From contig CAVRVO010000029.1 in NCBI GenBank assembly GCA_963724625.1, forward strand, positions 186,001 to 250,000: a stretch of 64,000 nucleotides of DNA, written 5' to 3'. Below, one piece after another: positions 1 through 8,327 of this stretch. The DNA is from DATBVX01 sp963724625 (GTDB taxonomy: Bacteria; Pseudomonadota; Gammaproteobacteria; Steroidobacterales; Steroidobacteraceae). The number at the start of each line of letters is the position of its first letter. Positions within the stretch are counted from its first letter, which is position 1. A program made the position numbers and the translations under genes. The notes beneath the pieces were generated by a model. It did not search any database and had not been told where the DNA came from. It worked only from the letters and a program-made list of their open reading frames with translations.

Positions 1-1053
1 GAGCAGCTTGCCGTTGCGAATCGCCGCGATCGACTCGTCGATGCGAGTCGACTCGTCCGCGTAAGACAGGATCGCCGTGTTGTAGTAGTCGGCAGCCTGT
101 GCATTGGCATTGAGCTTCGCGAACGCAAAGGGCACGGCCAGATATGACTCCTGGACCGCGGCATCGAGGAGATTGCGCCGGTGCAGCTCCATCCACGGCA
201 CCAGCGCCTCGCGATAGTTCTTGTCGGCCGACTCTGCCCATCCGACCGCAAGCAGTGCTTTGTTGGACTGCGCGCCTTGCAACCGCACGCGTTGCAGAAC
301 CGGCTTCGCATTGGCGGCCTGATTGTTCTGCAGGTACGCGTAGCCGAGGGCCAGGTTTGCCTTGTCACGCAGCGCCAGCAGCTCTTCGTCGCTGGTCTGC
401 ATCCGGCCGACGCCATCGAGCATCGTCGCGGCATCGTTCATCCGTCCCTTGCGTACCAGCGCGACGCCCAGGTTGAATTGAGCGTACGCGGTCCAGTCCG
501 GCGGCCCGCGCCAGCCGTTGAGCTCGGCGATCGCGTCGTCGTAGCGCCCCTGCTGAATCAGCACCTGCGCGAGCAAGTTGCGCTTCTCGGCTTCCAGCCG
601 CGGTGGGAGCTCACCTTTGACCTTGCGCAACGCGCCCTCGGCTTCCGACCAGTAGCTGCGCTGATACCAGACCTTGCCGAGGTAGAACCAGGCACGGTTG
701 GCGACAGAAGGAGAAACGTTACGCGCCAGCAGCCGTTCGAAAATCTTGCCTGCCTCGAGATGCTCGCCATAGGAGAGGTAGAGTCCTCCGAGGAGCAGCT
801 CGGCTTCATCGACGTGATGCGAAACCCGACCCTTGTCCTGAGCAGCACGCAGGCGGGTCAGGGCATTGAAGTAGTCGTCCTGGTAGAAATAGAAGAGTAC
901 ATCGCCGTAGTACAGATCCTTGATCGTGGTTGGTGCCAGCGTGCCGCTCGGCGCCGCAGGTGCGGCAGCCGCGGCAGGCTCCTCGGCGGCGCCGACGCGA
1001 CCGGCCAGCACCCACACGGCGAGTGCCGCAATGCTTGCGCGCCGCCAGAGCAC
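1..1053 (-). CDS. TPR-repeat periplasmic protein, 3' end beyond window
   Basis: Open minus-strand frame that starts at a GTG and runs off the left edge, so at least 350 residues with the C-terminus missing. The N-terminus has a hydrophobic segment (about residues 6-22, ending AGRVGA) followed by an Ala/Pro-rich linker, which suggests export. The rest is helical repeats of TPR character, with motifs such as AWFYLGKVWYQRSYWSEAE and YAQFNLGVALVRKGRMNDA. The GTG lies 3 bases after the stop of the upstream gene in the same frame, so the two are probably co-transcribed and perhaps translationally coupled. The likely role is a periplasmic or lipid-anchored scaffold. No specific function can be assigned. 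Confidence 0.75.
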   Translation of the reverse strand, partial: MLWRRASIAALAVWVLAGRVGAAEEPAAAAAPAAPSGTLAPTTIKDLYYGDVLFYFYQDDYFNALTRLRAAQDKGRVSHHVDEAELLLGGLYLSYGEHLEAGKIFERLLARNVSPSVANRAWFYLGKVWYQRSYWSEAEGALRKVKGELPPRLEAEKRNLLAQVLIQQGRYDDAIAELNGWRGPPDWTAYAQFNLGVALVRKGRMNDAATMLDGVGRMQTSDEELLALRDKANLALGYAYLQNNQAANAKPVLQRVRLQGAQSNKALLAVGWAESADKNYREALVPWMELHRRNLLDAAVQESYLAVPFAFAKLNANAQAADYYNTAILSYADESTRIDESIAAIRNGKLL

Positions 1054-1056
1054 GCC

Positions 1057-1701
1057 CTACTCCCACTCCTTGATGACGAATTCGGGTTGCATCTTGCGCA
1101 CCCGGTCGCTGATCTTGAGCTCGACATACTTGGCGCCGATGCTCTTTTCGAACTTGACCGTCGCACCCCGCTTGTAGTCGCGCTCGTGCGTGCCCTTGCC
1201 GGTGAAGAAAGCGACCAGTTCGTGCTTTCCGACCTTGAGATTGCCGAGATACACGCGGTGCACGCCACCGCGCATCAGCGCCTCGGCTTCGCGTTGCGTG
1301 TAAAGATAGTTGGCCACTTCATCGTCATCAATCTTGAGGGTCACGGAATCGACGGCAAAAAAATCTCCGACATCGAGGGAGACAAAAACCGCGATCTGCG
1401 TATTGGCTGGGAACAGCAGCTCTTCTTCGAGCACGAACAGATCCTTGTTGAGCTCAATGACCTCGGTCTTGAGCCCCTGCACTTCCTGATCGAGGCTCTT
1501 GAAATCACCCGGTGCGGCGCCCTCGGCCGAAGCAGCAGGCGGCGGCGTAGCAGGCAGGTTCGCGGCCGGCGCTGCATCGTCGGCCGATGCAGCTGCGCAC
1601 ATCAGTACCAACGACGCGACGCTGACGCGCCACAGCCGCGTCAGGTGCTGCACTCCGCGTACTCGGCGTAAAGAATCATTGCGCGATCGCACTTCCGGCA
1701 C
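1057..1701 (-). CDS. exported coiled-coil protein of unknown function
   Basis: About 214 residues from a GTG start; a later in-frame GTG at 1653 is equally possible. A signal-peptide-like stretch (RVSVASLVLMCAAASA) precedes a Pro/Ala linker. A short coiled coil (LDQEVQGLKTEVIELNKDL, about residues 70-90) and a beta-rich domain ending at EFVIKEWE follow. Homologues of this kind are often mis-annotated as AraC regulators, but no helix-turn-helix is visible here. It lies directly upstream of the TPR gene and downstream of a TlpA gene, all on the minus strand. A TPR-partnered periplasmic role is inferred from context only. Confidence 0.65.
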   Translation of the reverse strand: MPEVRSRNDSLRRVRGVQHLTRLWRVSVASLVLMCAAASADDAAPAANLPATPPPAASAEGAAPGDFKSLDQEVQGLKTEVIELNKDLFVLEEELLFPANTQIAVFVSLDVGDFFAVDSVTLKIDDDEVANYLYTQREAEALMRGGVHRVYLGNLKVGKHELVAFFTGKGTHERDYKRGATVKFEKSIGAKYVELKISDRVRKMQPEFVIKEWE

Positions 1702-1739
1702 CTCATCGATGAGATTTCAGGACTGTTGCAAGGCAGTGT

Positions 1740-2237
1740 CTACTCGTTCAGGAGACGGCGCAGTTCCGCTACGTAGGGCTGTTCCTTGCCCACCTGGTAG
1801 TCGTTGTGCACGTATCGCACGACACCGGAACGATCGATGAGCACGCTCATCGGCAGCTCGCCCAGGCGGTACTTGGGGGCGACGCTCTTGTCAGGATCGA
1901 GCATCATCGGATAAGTCACGTTGAGCGCACGCGCCAGATCAAGAGCGCGTGCAACGTCGTCATCGACGTTGATGCCGAGTACCACGAACCCGGCGCTGCG
2001 ATACGTGGCATACAGGCGATCGAGCTGCGGCATTTCCTGGCGGCACGAGCCGCACCAGCTCGCCCAGAAATTCAGCATGACGACTTCACCGAGATATTCC
2101 GACAGGCGCAGGTTCGTGCCCGCGAGGCTCTTCAGAACGAAGTCCGGCGCCGCGTTCCCGGCCAGATCGGCACGCGCGTCCTGCGAGTCGAGGACCAGGC
2201 CAAGGAGCAGGATGGCGCAGGCAGTGCGCACGCACAT
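1740..2237 (-). CDS. TlpA-like periplasmic thioredoxin
   Basis: 165 residues from the ATG chosen because a signal peptide (about residues 5-23) starts there; the open frame extends further upstream without similarity. It is an AhpC/TSA-Redoxin type thioredoxin fold. The active site is WASWCGSC with cysteines at about 62 and 65, so CGSC replaces the usual CGPC. The cis-proline region is GELPMSVLIDRSG. TlpA/ResA proteins reduce disulfides in the periplasm, often to allow haem attachment to apocytochrome c. Several c-type haem proteins follow immediately, so a maturation role is plausible. A second TlpA-like gene lies at 12426-12929. Confidence 0.85.
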   Translation of the reverse strand: MCVRTACAILLLGLVLDSQDARADLAGNAAPDFVLKSLAGTNLRLSEYLGEVVMLNFWASWCGSCRQEMPQLDRLYATYRSAGFVVLGINVDDDVARALDLARALNVTYPMMLDPDKSVAPKYRLGELPMSVLIDRSGVVRYVHNDYQVGKEQPYVAELRRLLNE

Positions 2238-2565
2238 GTCCGTTCTTGCTAGCACGCGCCTGGTTCGCGCGGTGAGTGAATTTCGAAATGAATACATCCG
2301 CACCATCTCGCTGATTTCAGCCTCCGGCACGCGAGTGACGGAGCTTACACGCCGGGCGAACATAATACGCGACCGCGCGCACAATCCCGCCGTCGCCTCT
2401 TGGCGACAAACGCAGCGAATACAGAGACCTGCGGATACGAAGTGCGGCTGTCGAAGCGGTCGCAGACGAGACGGATCTCGCTCCCGGCGATGCTCGCGTC
2501 ACTGTCCTACGAGAGTCGCGCTGGAGCGATTGGCGAACCCGTAGCCGCCGCCGATCGTGCGTGCC
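2238..2565. other. intergenic stretch without a supported gene
   Basis: About 330 bases between the TlpA start and the stop of the DUF1501-like gene, both on the minus strand. Short open frames here have Arg/Ser-rich composition without any family resemblance. A weak hairpin (GTCGCC-loop-GGCGAC near 2392-2406) has no T-tract. The region presumably carries the TlpA promoter, but no convincing -35/-10 pair was found. Confidence 0.5.
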
Positions 2566-4116
2566 CTAGATGATCTGGCCGAACGCCGTGAGGCTGTCGC
2601 GCAGCGAGGTGCTACCCAGGCCGTGATTCGGAAACAGCGTCGCGAACTGGCCCTGCTCGCCGTGCAGCGCCATGTAGTTCAGGATCACGGTCTCCACCAG
2701 CAGGTTGACGGCGTTGGCGCCCGGATGCGAAGCGGTTTCCACGTCGCCACTCGCACGGAAGAACCCGATCTGCTGCCGCATCGCGGCCGGCCGGCCGTTC
2801 GGGCTGTAGACCAGGAAGAACGAGGACGCCGTCGACTGATTGTCGCCGGTCCATACGCCCTTGCCTCGCCCACCTGTGGAGCTGTCGATCATCCCATTGC
2901 TCGACAGGGAGCCATCGCTGAAGACATAGATCATCAGCGGCACGCCACGACGCGCCGCAAACTCCAGGCACGCGCCGATACAGACGCCGGCGCGGAAGTC
3001 GCGACCTTCACCCGTGGAGCGATCGCCCGTGTGGTAATCGAAACCACCCATGGAAATCGTGCCGGCTCCGGCATATCCGTCGACGACCAGTTTCATCACG
3101 GAGGCAGTCTTTTCGAACTCACGATCGCCCGTGTACTCGGCGTCGGTGAAGATGCCCGCTGGACCTTTGATGCGCGTATCGGCGGAAGGATCGATAGCCG
3201 CCGGGTTGCCGAACTTGTCAGCAAGGTACGCCGTCTTGACGTAGCCGCACTGCGTCAGTTGCTTGGTGTCTGCATCGCCGGGATTGCCGAGCTGCGTGTT
3301 AACCGTGTCGAGCTTCATCTTGCTGATGCGCTCGATCGACTCCATGACCGACACTGTGTCAGCCTGGTTGCCGAGCAGTGTGCCGAGCTCGCCGGTATCG
3401 ACCAGGCCCTTGGCGTCACTGGTGCGATCGATCTTGGTCGGTCGCACCGTGGGATCGATCATCATCGCGGGCGCCATCGAGTTGCCGCCCGAGTCCGAGC
3501 TCTGCGAACCAATGAGTGTCAGCAGCTCGCCCTTGGCGCCGGTGCGCGCGATACCGTACATCGGATTGTGCGGGTTGTTGCCGGTATCGTTCTCGGAGCG
3601 TGCCGGAATGACTGCACCGTTCGTGTTCGCCATCGTGGTGGCGGCCGTGCGCGTCAGCATGCCGCGCAGGAACGCGCTGTCGGTGTGAAACGCCAGGCCG
3701 AACTGTGTATCTATGAAATTGGTCGTCGAACTCGCGGGCGTCATGTTGCCCGGCAGACCAAGCTTCGAATAACCGGCAGTCGACAGAAGATCGAGCTGCC
3801 CGCCCTGCTGCCCAACCAGCACGTTCGAACCTGCGATATTCGCGCCACCGGCCAGGTCGAAGCAGATGAACGGGACCTTGCCCGCGCCAGCAGTAATCTT
3901 GCAGACGCCGAGGAGCGTATTGATGTCCGACGAGAGCGCTCCGCGAGCCACACGCGGATTGAGCAGCAAGCCCAGAAGGCTCGGCGCGACCACGGTCGCG
4001 GATCCCGTCAGGAAGCCTTGCGCCAGGAAGTCGCGGCGCGTGACGGGCTTCTTGTGATCCGGATGACGCAACGGCTCATCGAGTCCGAGAGCACGCTTTT
4101 TTCCACGTCTGATCAT
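2566..4116 (-). CDS. Tat-exported DUF1501-like protein
   Basis: About 516 residues from the ATG at 4116; an earlier in-frame codon would overlap the upstream gene. The N-terminus carries a twin-arginine signal (RRDFLAQGFLTGS, about residues 29-41), so it is exported folded. The body contains FICFDLAGGANIAGSNVLVG and FDYHTGDRSTGEGRDFR, typical of DUF1501-like, sulfatase-fold-related exported proteins. These genes usually sit next to secreted cytochrome c or LamG genes, as here. The biochemical function of this group is not established. It ends a minus-strand operon with the LamG/cytochrome and CxxCH genes, 26 bases after the stop of the former. Confidence 0.75.
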   Translation of the reverse strand: MIRRGKKRALGLDEPLRHPDHKKPVTRRDFLAQGFLTGSATVVAPSLLGLLLNPRVARGALSSDINTLLGVCKITAGAGKVPFICFDLAGGANIAGSNVLVGQQGGQLDLLSTAGYSKLGLPGNMTPASSTTNFIDTQFGLAFHTDSAFLRGMLTRTAATTMANTNGAVIPARSENDTGNNPHNPMYGIARTGAKGELLTLIGSQSSDSGGNSMAPAMMIDPTVRPTKIDRTSDAKGLVDTGELGTLLGNQADTVSVMESIERISKMKLDTVNTQLGNPGDADTKQLTQCGYVKTAYLADKFGNPAAIDPSADTRIKGPAGIFTDAEYTGDREFEKTASVMKLVVDGYAGAGTISMGGFDYHTGDRSTGEGRDFRAGVCIGACLEFAARRGVPLMIYVFSDGSLSSNGMIDSSTGGRGKGVWTGDNQSTASSFFLVYSPNGRPAAMRQQIGFFRASGDVETASHPGANAVNLLVETVILNYMALHGEQGQFATLFPNHGLGSTSLRDSLTAFGQII

Positions 4117-4142
4117 GGCTCGTATCCTCAAGGTACTTGTAT

Positions 4143-6635
4143 CTACTGCACCGTAGTGACTGCGCTGCCCAGCGCCGCGGCGCAAACCGCCTTCACGACG
4201 ACTGCGTTGCGAGTCGCTCCGGAGCAGCTACTGGCGCACAACTTGCCCGAGACCAGGCTGCCGAGTTCTGCGCGCACGGCGCCAGGATTCGGCTGCGAGG
4301 TGAGATTCACGCCCATCGCCTTGTCCACCAGCGGGTCGATGACCTGCGAGGCGTTGGTGTTGAGATCCACATTGACCGGGTCGAAGCCCCAGAAGGCGGT
4401 GCGCTTGGCCGAGTCATCGACCAGGGCGCTGCAGTAGGCGATCGCCATCTGCGCGATTGCCACCTGGTGCGAGGCCAGGAACGCCTTGATGTCTTCCACC
4501 GGAGGCAGCTGCTGCTTCACGGTCGTGAAGGTGTCTTTGACCTTCTGCGTGTTGGCGCTCACGCCGGTGACCTCGGCCATCGACGCGTTGATCTCGTCGA
4601 AGGTCTTCACACCGATGTCGGACGGACGCGGCACGGGCGCGGGCGGTGCCGGAATCAGCGGCGCCGGCTCGGTCCTGACGTTGGTGTTGGTGCCGATCAC
4701 ATCGAAGCTCAGGAAGAAGAGGTCATCGAGGGGACCCTTCTCGAGCGACACTATGGTGCCGATGCTCGCGAGCGGCTGACCGGTCGCGGGCGTGTACAGC
4801 GAGTCGCTGATTGCGGTGTCGAGCGTCCGATAGGCCTGGCCCACGGGCAACTCGATGCCGTTCTCGCCGATGCGCATGGTCCGGATTGGAATGGTGCCGC
4901 CCGGTGTCGCGGCCGGATCGAGGCTGATGAAGGTCGGTTTGTTGAAGAGGTAGCTGTAGCTGTCGTACTGGCTCACCTCGAACATGACGTAGCTCTGCGG
5001 CACGTTCACCAGGTGCGAGACGCTGAACAACATGAAGTAACGCTCGCCGACACCAGCCGTGAAGTTCTGCTGGATCTGTGCCGGCGTGAGTACGCGGTTG
5101 TGCAGCACCACCAGGCGGTAGACACCCGTGAACTGGCGGTTGCCGGAGACCTCATTGCCGAGTACGAAGGCGAAGGTGTCGTCCCAGTCGCTGAGGCTGG
5201 CGTTGCCCGCGGCATCCCGATCACCCGTGTCTTCGCCGTTGACGTAGACGCGCCGCCCGTTGACCGGATCGAAGGTCACGACGATATGTTGCAGCGTCGC
5301 CTGCAAATCCTCATCGTCGGCATTGGTCACGAGTGAGGGCGTGCCATTGGCGTCGGTCACCGAGCTGCGATTGGCGAAGTCGAGCTGATACTGCTGCTGC
5401 GCCAGCGTGAAATTGCGCGCCATGTTGCCGCCGGAGTAGCTGACGATGTTCGCGTCCTCCTGCATCACATTGCCGGGCGCGACCCAGGCTTCGATGCTGT
5501 ACTCACCCGTGGCGGTGATCAGATCGTGCAGCTTCTTGCTGGAACCGGTAGAGCCCTGGGCCTTGCCGCCAGCCTTGACGTTGATGCCCCATCCGCCGAC
5601 CCAGGTCACATCGCCGGAGAGCGTGAGGTTCAGGGCGGGTTCGACGCCACTGGTGTCGTAGGCTGTCGCGCCACTGCCGGTCTTGAACTCCCACTTGGCA
5701 ATCGCGTTGCCGTCGAAGCGGTTGCCGCCACTCGCGACAGTGCCATCATAGAGAGCGAGTGCCTTGCTGATCTTGAGCGCCGGATCGACCTGCGTGAGCG
5801 GGATCTGGGCGACCATCGCTTCGATGGCCGTCTGCATGCGGTTGGCGCTGCCAGGGCAGTCCGGGGCGCCGCCGGCCGGAATGGCCCAGCAATTGTGGAA
5901 CTCATCGCGCAGACGCACCACCAGGCGCGACTGTGCCGGATTGTCCAGATTGATCTTGGTCTTCGCCGCCGCGTACGACTCATCAATGTCGGCGGCTGCA
6001 AAGAACGGCGACTGCGGAGTTACCGCACCCGACGTGTGGCAGCGCGAGCAAAACTGAGTCAGCAGGTCGTGCACCCCGGTATAGGCAGCCGGAGGCGTGG
6101 CAGGGAAATTGCGACTCGAGGCCACGTCTTTCATCGGCGGCGCCAGCAGCTTGATCTGCGTTCCGCCACCCGCGGCAGCGCCGGCCCAATTGGTGATCCA
6201 GGTCGTAAGAATGTCCGCGCAGGCGGCCGCTGAACCGAGCCAGCAGTTGTGGCCACCGCCGACCTTCAGAACCATGCGCGACTGCGAAGGATCGGTCAGG
6301 TTCACGACCGTGTTGGCCGCGTCGTAAGCGAGATTCACGTCATCCGGGCGCGCGAACATCGGGGTCTGGCCGCCGACGGTGTGGCATTGGCCGCAGCGAT
6401 TCGTCGCCTTGATGTTCTCCCACAGGTTGATGCGAAATGCCTGCACGTCCGCGGTCGCGGGCGCCGGACCCGAATACGTCGGCTGATTGGGCGGCGTCGT
6501 AACCGGATTGACTACGGTTTCCGGGCCGCCGCCGCTGCATGCCGAAAGCGCAAGTGCCGTGAGCGCGACAAGGAGACCGGCGCGCCGAATCTGCGCGGCC
6601 GGAAAATCCTGAGTCCTGATGACCGATGAGCTCAT
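4143..6635 (-). CDS. LamG-domain lipoprotein with two c-type haem motifs
   Basis: 830 residues from an ATG with GAGAGG just upstream; a GTG 15 bases earlier is less likely. A lipobox (LALSAC, Cys about 33) indicates a lipid-anchored protein. Two haem attachment motifs follow, CGQCH (about 81-85) and CSRCH (about 196-200), each preceding a similar repeat with a HNCW motif (GGGHNCWLG and DEFHNCWAI). This looks like an internally duplicated monohaem module. Residues about 300-510 form a LamG/concanavalin-like domain. The C-terminal ~200 residues are Pro-linked and end in a Cys-containing segment (LCASSCSGAT). It probably transfers electrons or binds sugar or protein ligands at the envelope; the function is inferred. 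Confidence 0.8.
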   Translation of the reverse strand: MSSSVIRTQDFPAAQIRRAGLLVALTALALSACSGGGPETVVNPVTTPPNQPTYSGPAPATADVQAFRINLWENIKATNRCGQCHTVGGQTPMFARPDDVNLAYDAANTVVNLTDPSQSRMVLKVGGGHNCWLGSAAACADILTTWITNWAGAAAGGGTQIKLLAPPMKDVASSRNFPATPPAAYTGVHDLLTQFCSRCHTSGAVTPQSPFFAAADIDESYAAAKTKINLDNPAQSRLVVRLRDEFHNCWAIPAGGAPDCPGSANRMQTAIEAMVAQIPLTQVDPALKISKALALYDGTVASGGNRFDGNAIAKWEFKTGSGATAYDTSGVEPALNLTLSGDVTWVGGWGINVKAGGKAQGSTGSSKKLHDLITATGEYSIEAWVAPGNVMQEDANIVSYSGGNMARNFTLAQQQYQLDFANRSSVTDANGTPSLVTNADDEDLQATLQHIVVTFDPVNGRRVYVNGEDTGDRDAAGNASLSDWDDTFAFVLGNEVSGNRQFTGVYRLVVLHNRVLTPAQIQQNFTAGVGERYFMLFSVSHLVNVPQSYVMFEVSQYDSYSYLFNKPTFISLDPAATPGGTIPIRTMRIGENGIELPVGQAYRTLDTAISDSLYTPATGQPLASIGTIVSLEKGPLDDLFFLSFDVIGTNTNVRTEPAPLIPAPPAPVPRPSDIGVKTFDEINASMAEVTGVSANTQKVKDTFTTVKQQLPPVEDIKAFLASHQVAIAQMAIAYCSALVDDSAKRTAFWGFDPVNVDLNTNASQVIDPLVDKAMGVNLTSQPNPGAVRAELGSLVSGKLCASSCSGATRNAVVVKAVCAAALGSAVTTVQ

Positions 6636-6646
6636 GGTCCTCTCCC

Positions 6647-7840
6647 TCACTGGCCTTTGCAGTAGACGGCTGCTTCGGCGAACACGCGCTTCAGGCTGTA
6701 GTTGTTCGCCTTGAAGACGCCGACGATCCGCCCGACCTCGTCGCGATCGGGCTGATCGCTCGGATCACGGAAGCAGACGTTACGGAATGCTTTCTCGACC
6801 TGGCACTGCGCGAAGGCTTCGCTGCCCGCGAATTCCTGGCCGAGTGACTTGGCGCCATCGCCGCTACCTGGAAGTGTTGACGACCAGCCGAGCAGTGCAT
6901 TCGGTCCCTGGCGCCAGCGGTTGTCCCAATGATCATTCGGCGTGACGTAGCCCGGCTTGAAGTTGTCCATGTTGATGAGGTACTTCGGCTGCACCTGCCC
7001 GGGCGTGTACACGAGCCGACCCGAAGTCTCGTCGTAGTTATAGAAGGCGAAGGCCTGTGCCATCGGGTCCATGCCGCTGTGGCAGCCGATGCAGCCGTTC
7101 AGAAAGATGCGGCTGTCGCCACCGGGGCTGCGGCTCACGTCCTGGCGGATCCGGTCGGGTGGGCGCGAGGTGTCATGAATCTGTTCGAGGTCATGACACA
7201 GGTGATTGATGAGTGTGAAGCGGAACATCGCGCGGTTGGTGCCCGCGATGAAGAACGCCTCCGAGGCAGCGCGGCTCGTGATGACGCCGGCGGTCGCCGT
7301 CGCCGGAATTCCTGTCAACGCCGACTGCGCCTGCTGCGTCAGGACGGTTCTGAGGTCCGCGTTCTGATCTTCCATGGCCTGGTAGTGAGCGTTGCTGTTC
7401 GGCGCATAGCCGGGCGAGATGCCCTGCCCGGTGTAGAGAATGTCGGCCGACAGCACCTGGTTGAACGGCATGTCATCGCGCACCATGCCGATGACGGTCG
7501 CGGTGTAATCGTTGAGCGGTGCGAACACCGTCTGGTCGCGATTGGTCCACGGCGTCGCGAAGTTCTTCAGCGTGACCGAGTAGAACGCGCTTGAGGTCGG
7601 ACTCATGGGATCGATCGCGCGCAACGCGGCGTTGAGCGCACTGCCTCCCACGATGTCTGCCTCCATCTGGTTCAGAACCGCGTCGCTCGGCGGCGTGCCG
7701 ACCAGGCGGTCGTGAATGCGCTTCGCCTGTTCGCGCGGACCTGCAACCGCAATCGCGGCCACAATCGTCAGCAGGCAGCCTGTCAGGGCTGCGCTGGTCG
7801 CGGCTGCGCGCCGCGCTGGGCGTTGTCTCGCCGTGTTCAT
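6647..7840 (-). CDS. secreted c-type haem protein
   Basis: 397 residues from the ATG preceded by GAGGA; an upstream ATG at 7858 is in frame. The N-terminal segment LTGCLLTIVAAIAVAGP is a signal peptide or lipobox-like anchor. A single haem motif, CIGCH, lies at about 250-254, followed by SGMDPMAQAFAFYNYDE. That resembles the CxxCH-SGMDP region of DUF1585/DUF1588-like planctomycete-type cytochromes. A second Cys/His element (HLCHDLEQIHD) sits about 35 residues earlier. The stop is 11 bases before the start of the LamG lipoprotein gene, so the two form an operon. The electron partner is unknown. Confidence 0.75.
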   Translation of the reverse strand: MNTARQRPARRAAATSAALTGCLLTIVAAIAVAGPREQAKRIHDRLVGTPPSDAVLNQMEADIVGGSALNAALRAIDPMSPTSSAFYSVTLKNFATPWTNRDQTVFAPLNDYTATVIGMVRDDMPFNQVLSADILYTGQGISPGYAPNSNAHYQAMEDQNADLRTVLTQQAQSALTGIPATATAGVITSRAASEAFFIAGTNRAMFRFTLINHLCHDLEQIHDTSRPPDRIRQDVSRSPGGDSRIFLNGCIGCHSGMDPMAQAFAFYNYDETSGRLVYTPGQVQPKYLINMDNFKPGYVTPNDHWDNRWRQGPNALLGWSSTLPGSGDGAKSLGQEFAGSEAFAQCQVEKAFRNVCFRDPSDQPDRDEVGRIVGVFKANNYSLKRVFAEAAVYCKGQ

Positions 7841-8327
7841 GGGCGTCCTCGTGTGCATGACTTCATCCCAAGTCCACTGAAGTGGCTTCGCGTCGGGCGG
7901 CAATATACGCAGCGGTCGAGGCTCGCCGTAATGTCTCAGTACACCGACGTCTCCCGCTTGCGACATTACGCGGCACGTCACGCGCGTGTATAAGCATCGA
8001 CATGCACTGCTGCAGGTAATGCTGTTTCCGTGTGCACGCAAAGAGTGAGGAAATGGCTGTTTTTCCAGTATCTGCAGCGCATCCGGAAAGTGCGCAGGCA
8101 TGCTCCGGCACGCGTGATGTGAGTCACAGCGTGAAGCGCGCACGGTGTCTCCGACTGCATTACGTTGCGTCGTTTGAGCACCTGGTGAGTGAAGTCGAGT
8201 GCAAGGACTTTTGAGAACTGTGATGTCGTTCACGAGCCGCGCAAGCACTCGGACCGTGATTGAGTAAAGAAGCCCGCCCGACCTGGGCGCGGCGGAGGCG
8301 GATCCGGCTCAAGGATCCGGGGATGAC
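7841..8327. other. divergent intergenic regulatory region
   Basis: About 490 bases separate the minus-strand cytochrome operon from the plus-strand lipoprotein operon, so promoters for both should lie here. No gene is supported. One CRP/FNR-family-like palindrome was recognised (listed separately). GGATCCGG occurs twice close to the plus-strand start (about 8300-8320). Confidence 0.5.
8113..8128. promoter_or_regulatory. candidate CRP-type binding site
   Basis: CGTGA-6 bases-TCACA, one mismatch from the CRP consensus TGTGA-N6-TCACA. It sits in the shared region between the two divergent cytochrome/lipoprotein operons. A single match can arise by chance; position and symmetry are the only support. 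Confidence 0.35.

Noticed and set aside
181..1671. Long plus-strand frame of 496 codons across the left end
   Set aside because: It is antisense to the TPR and coiled-coil genes, with no signal, domain or start context. The minus-strand genes explain the region.
4143..6635. SGAT motifs as flavinylation targets of the nearby ApbE
   Set aside because: SGATA lies inside the LamG fold and SGATR near the C-terminus. Neither is in an FMN-binding domain, so they are probably coincidental.
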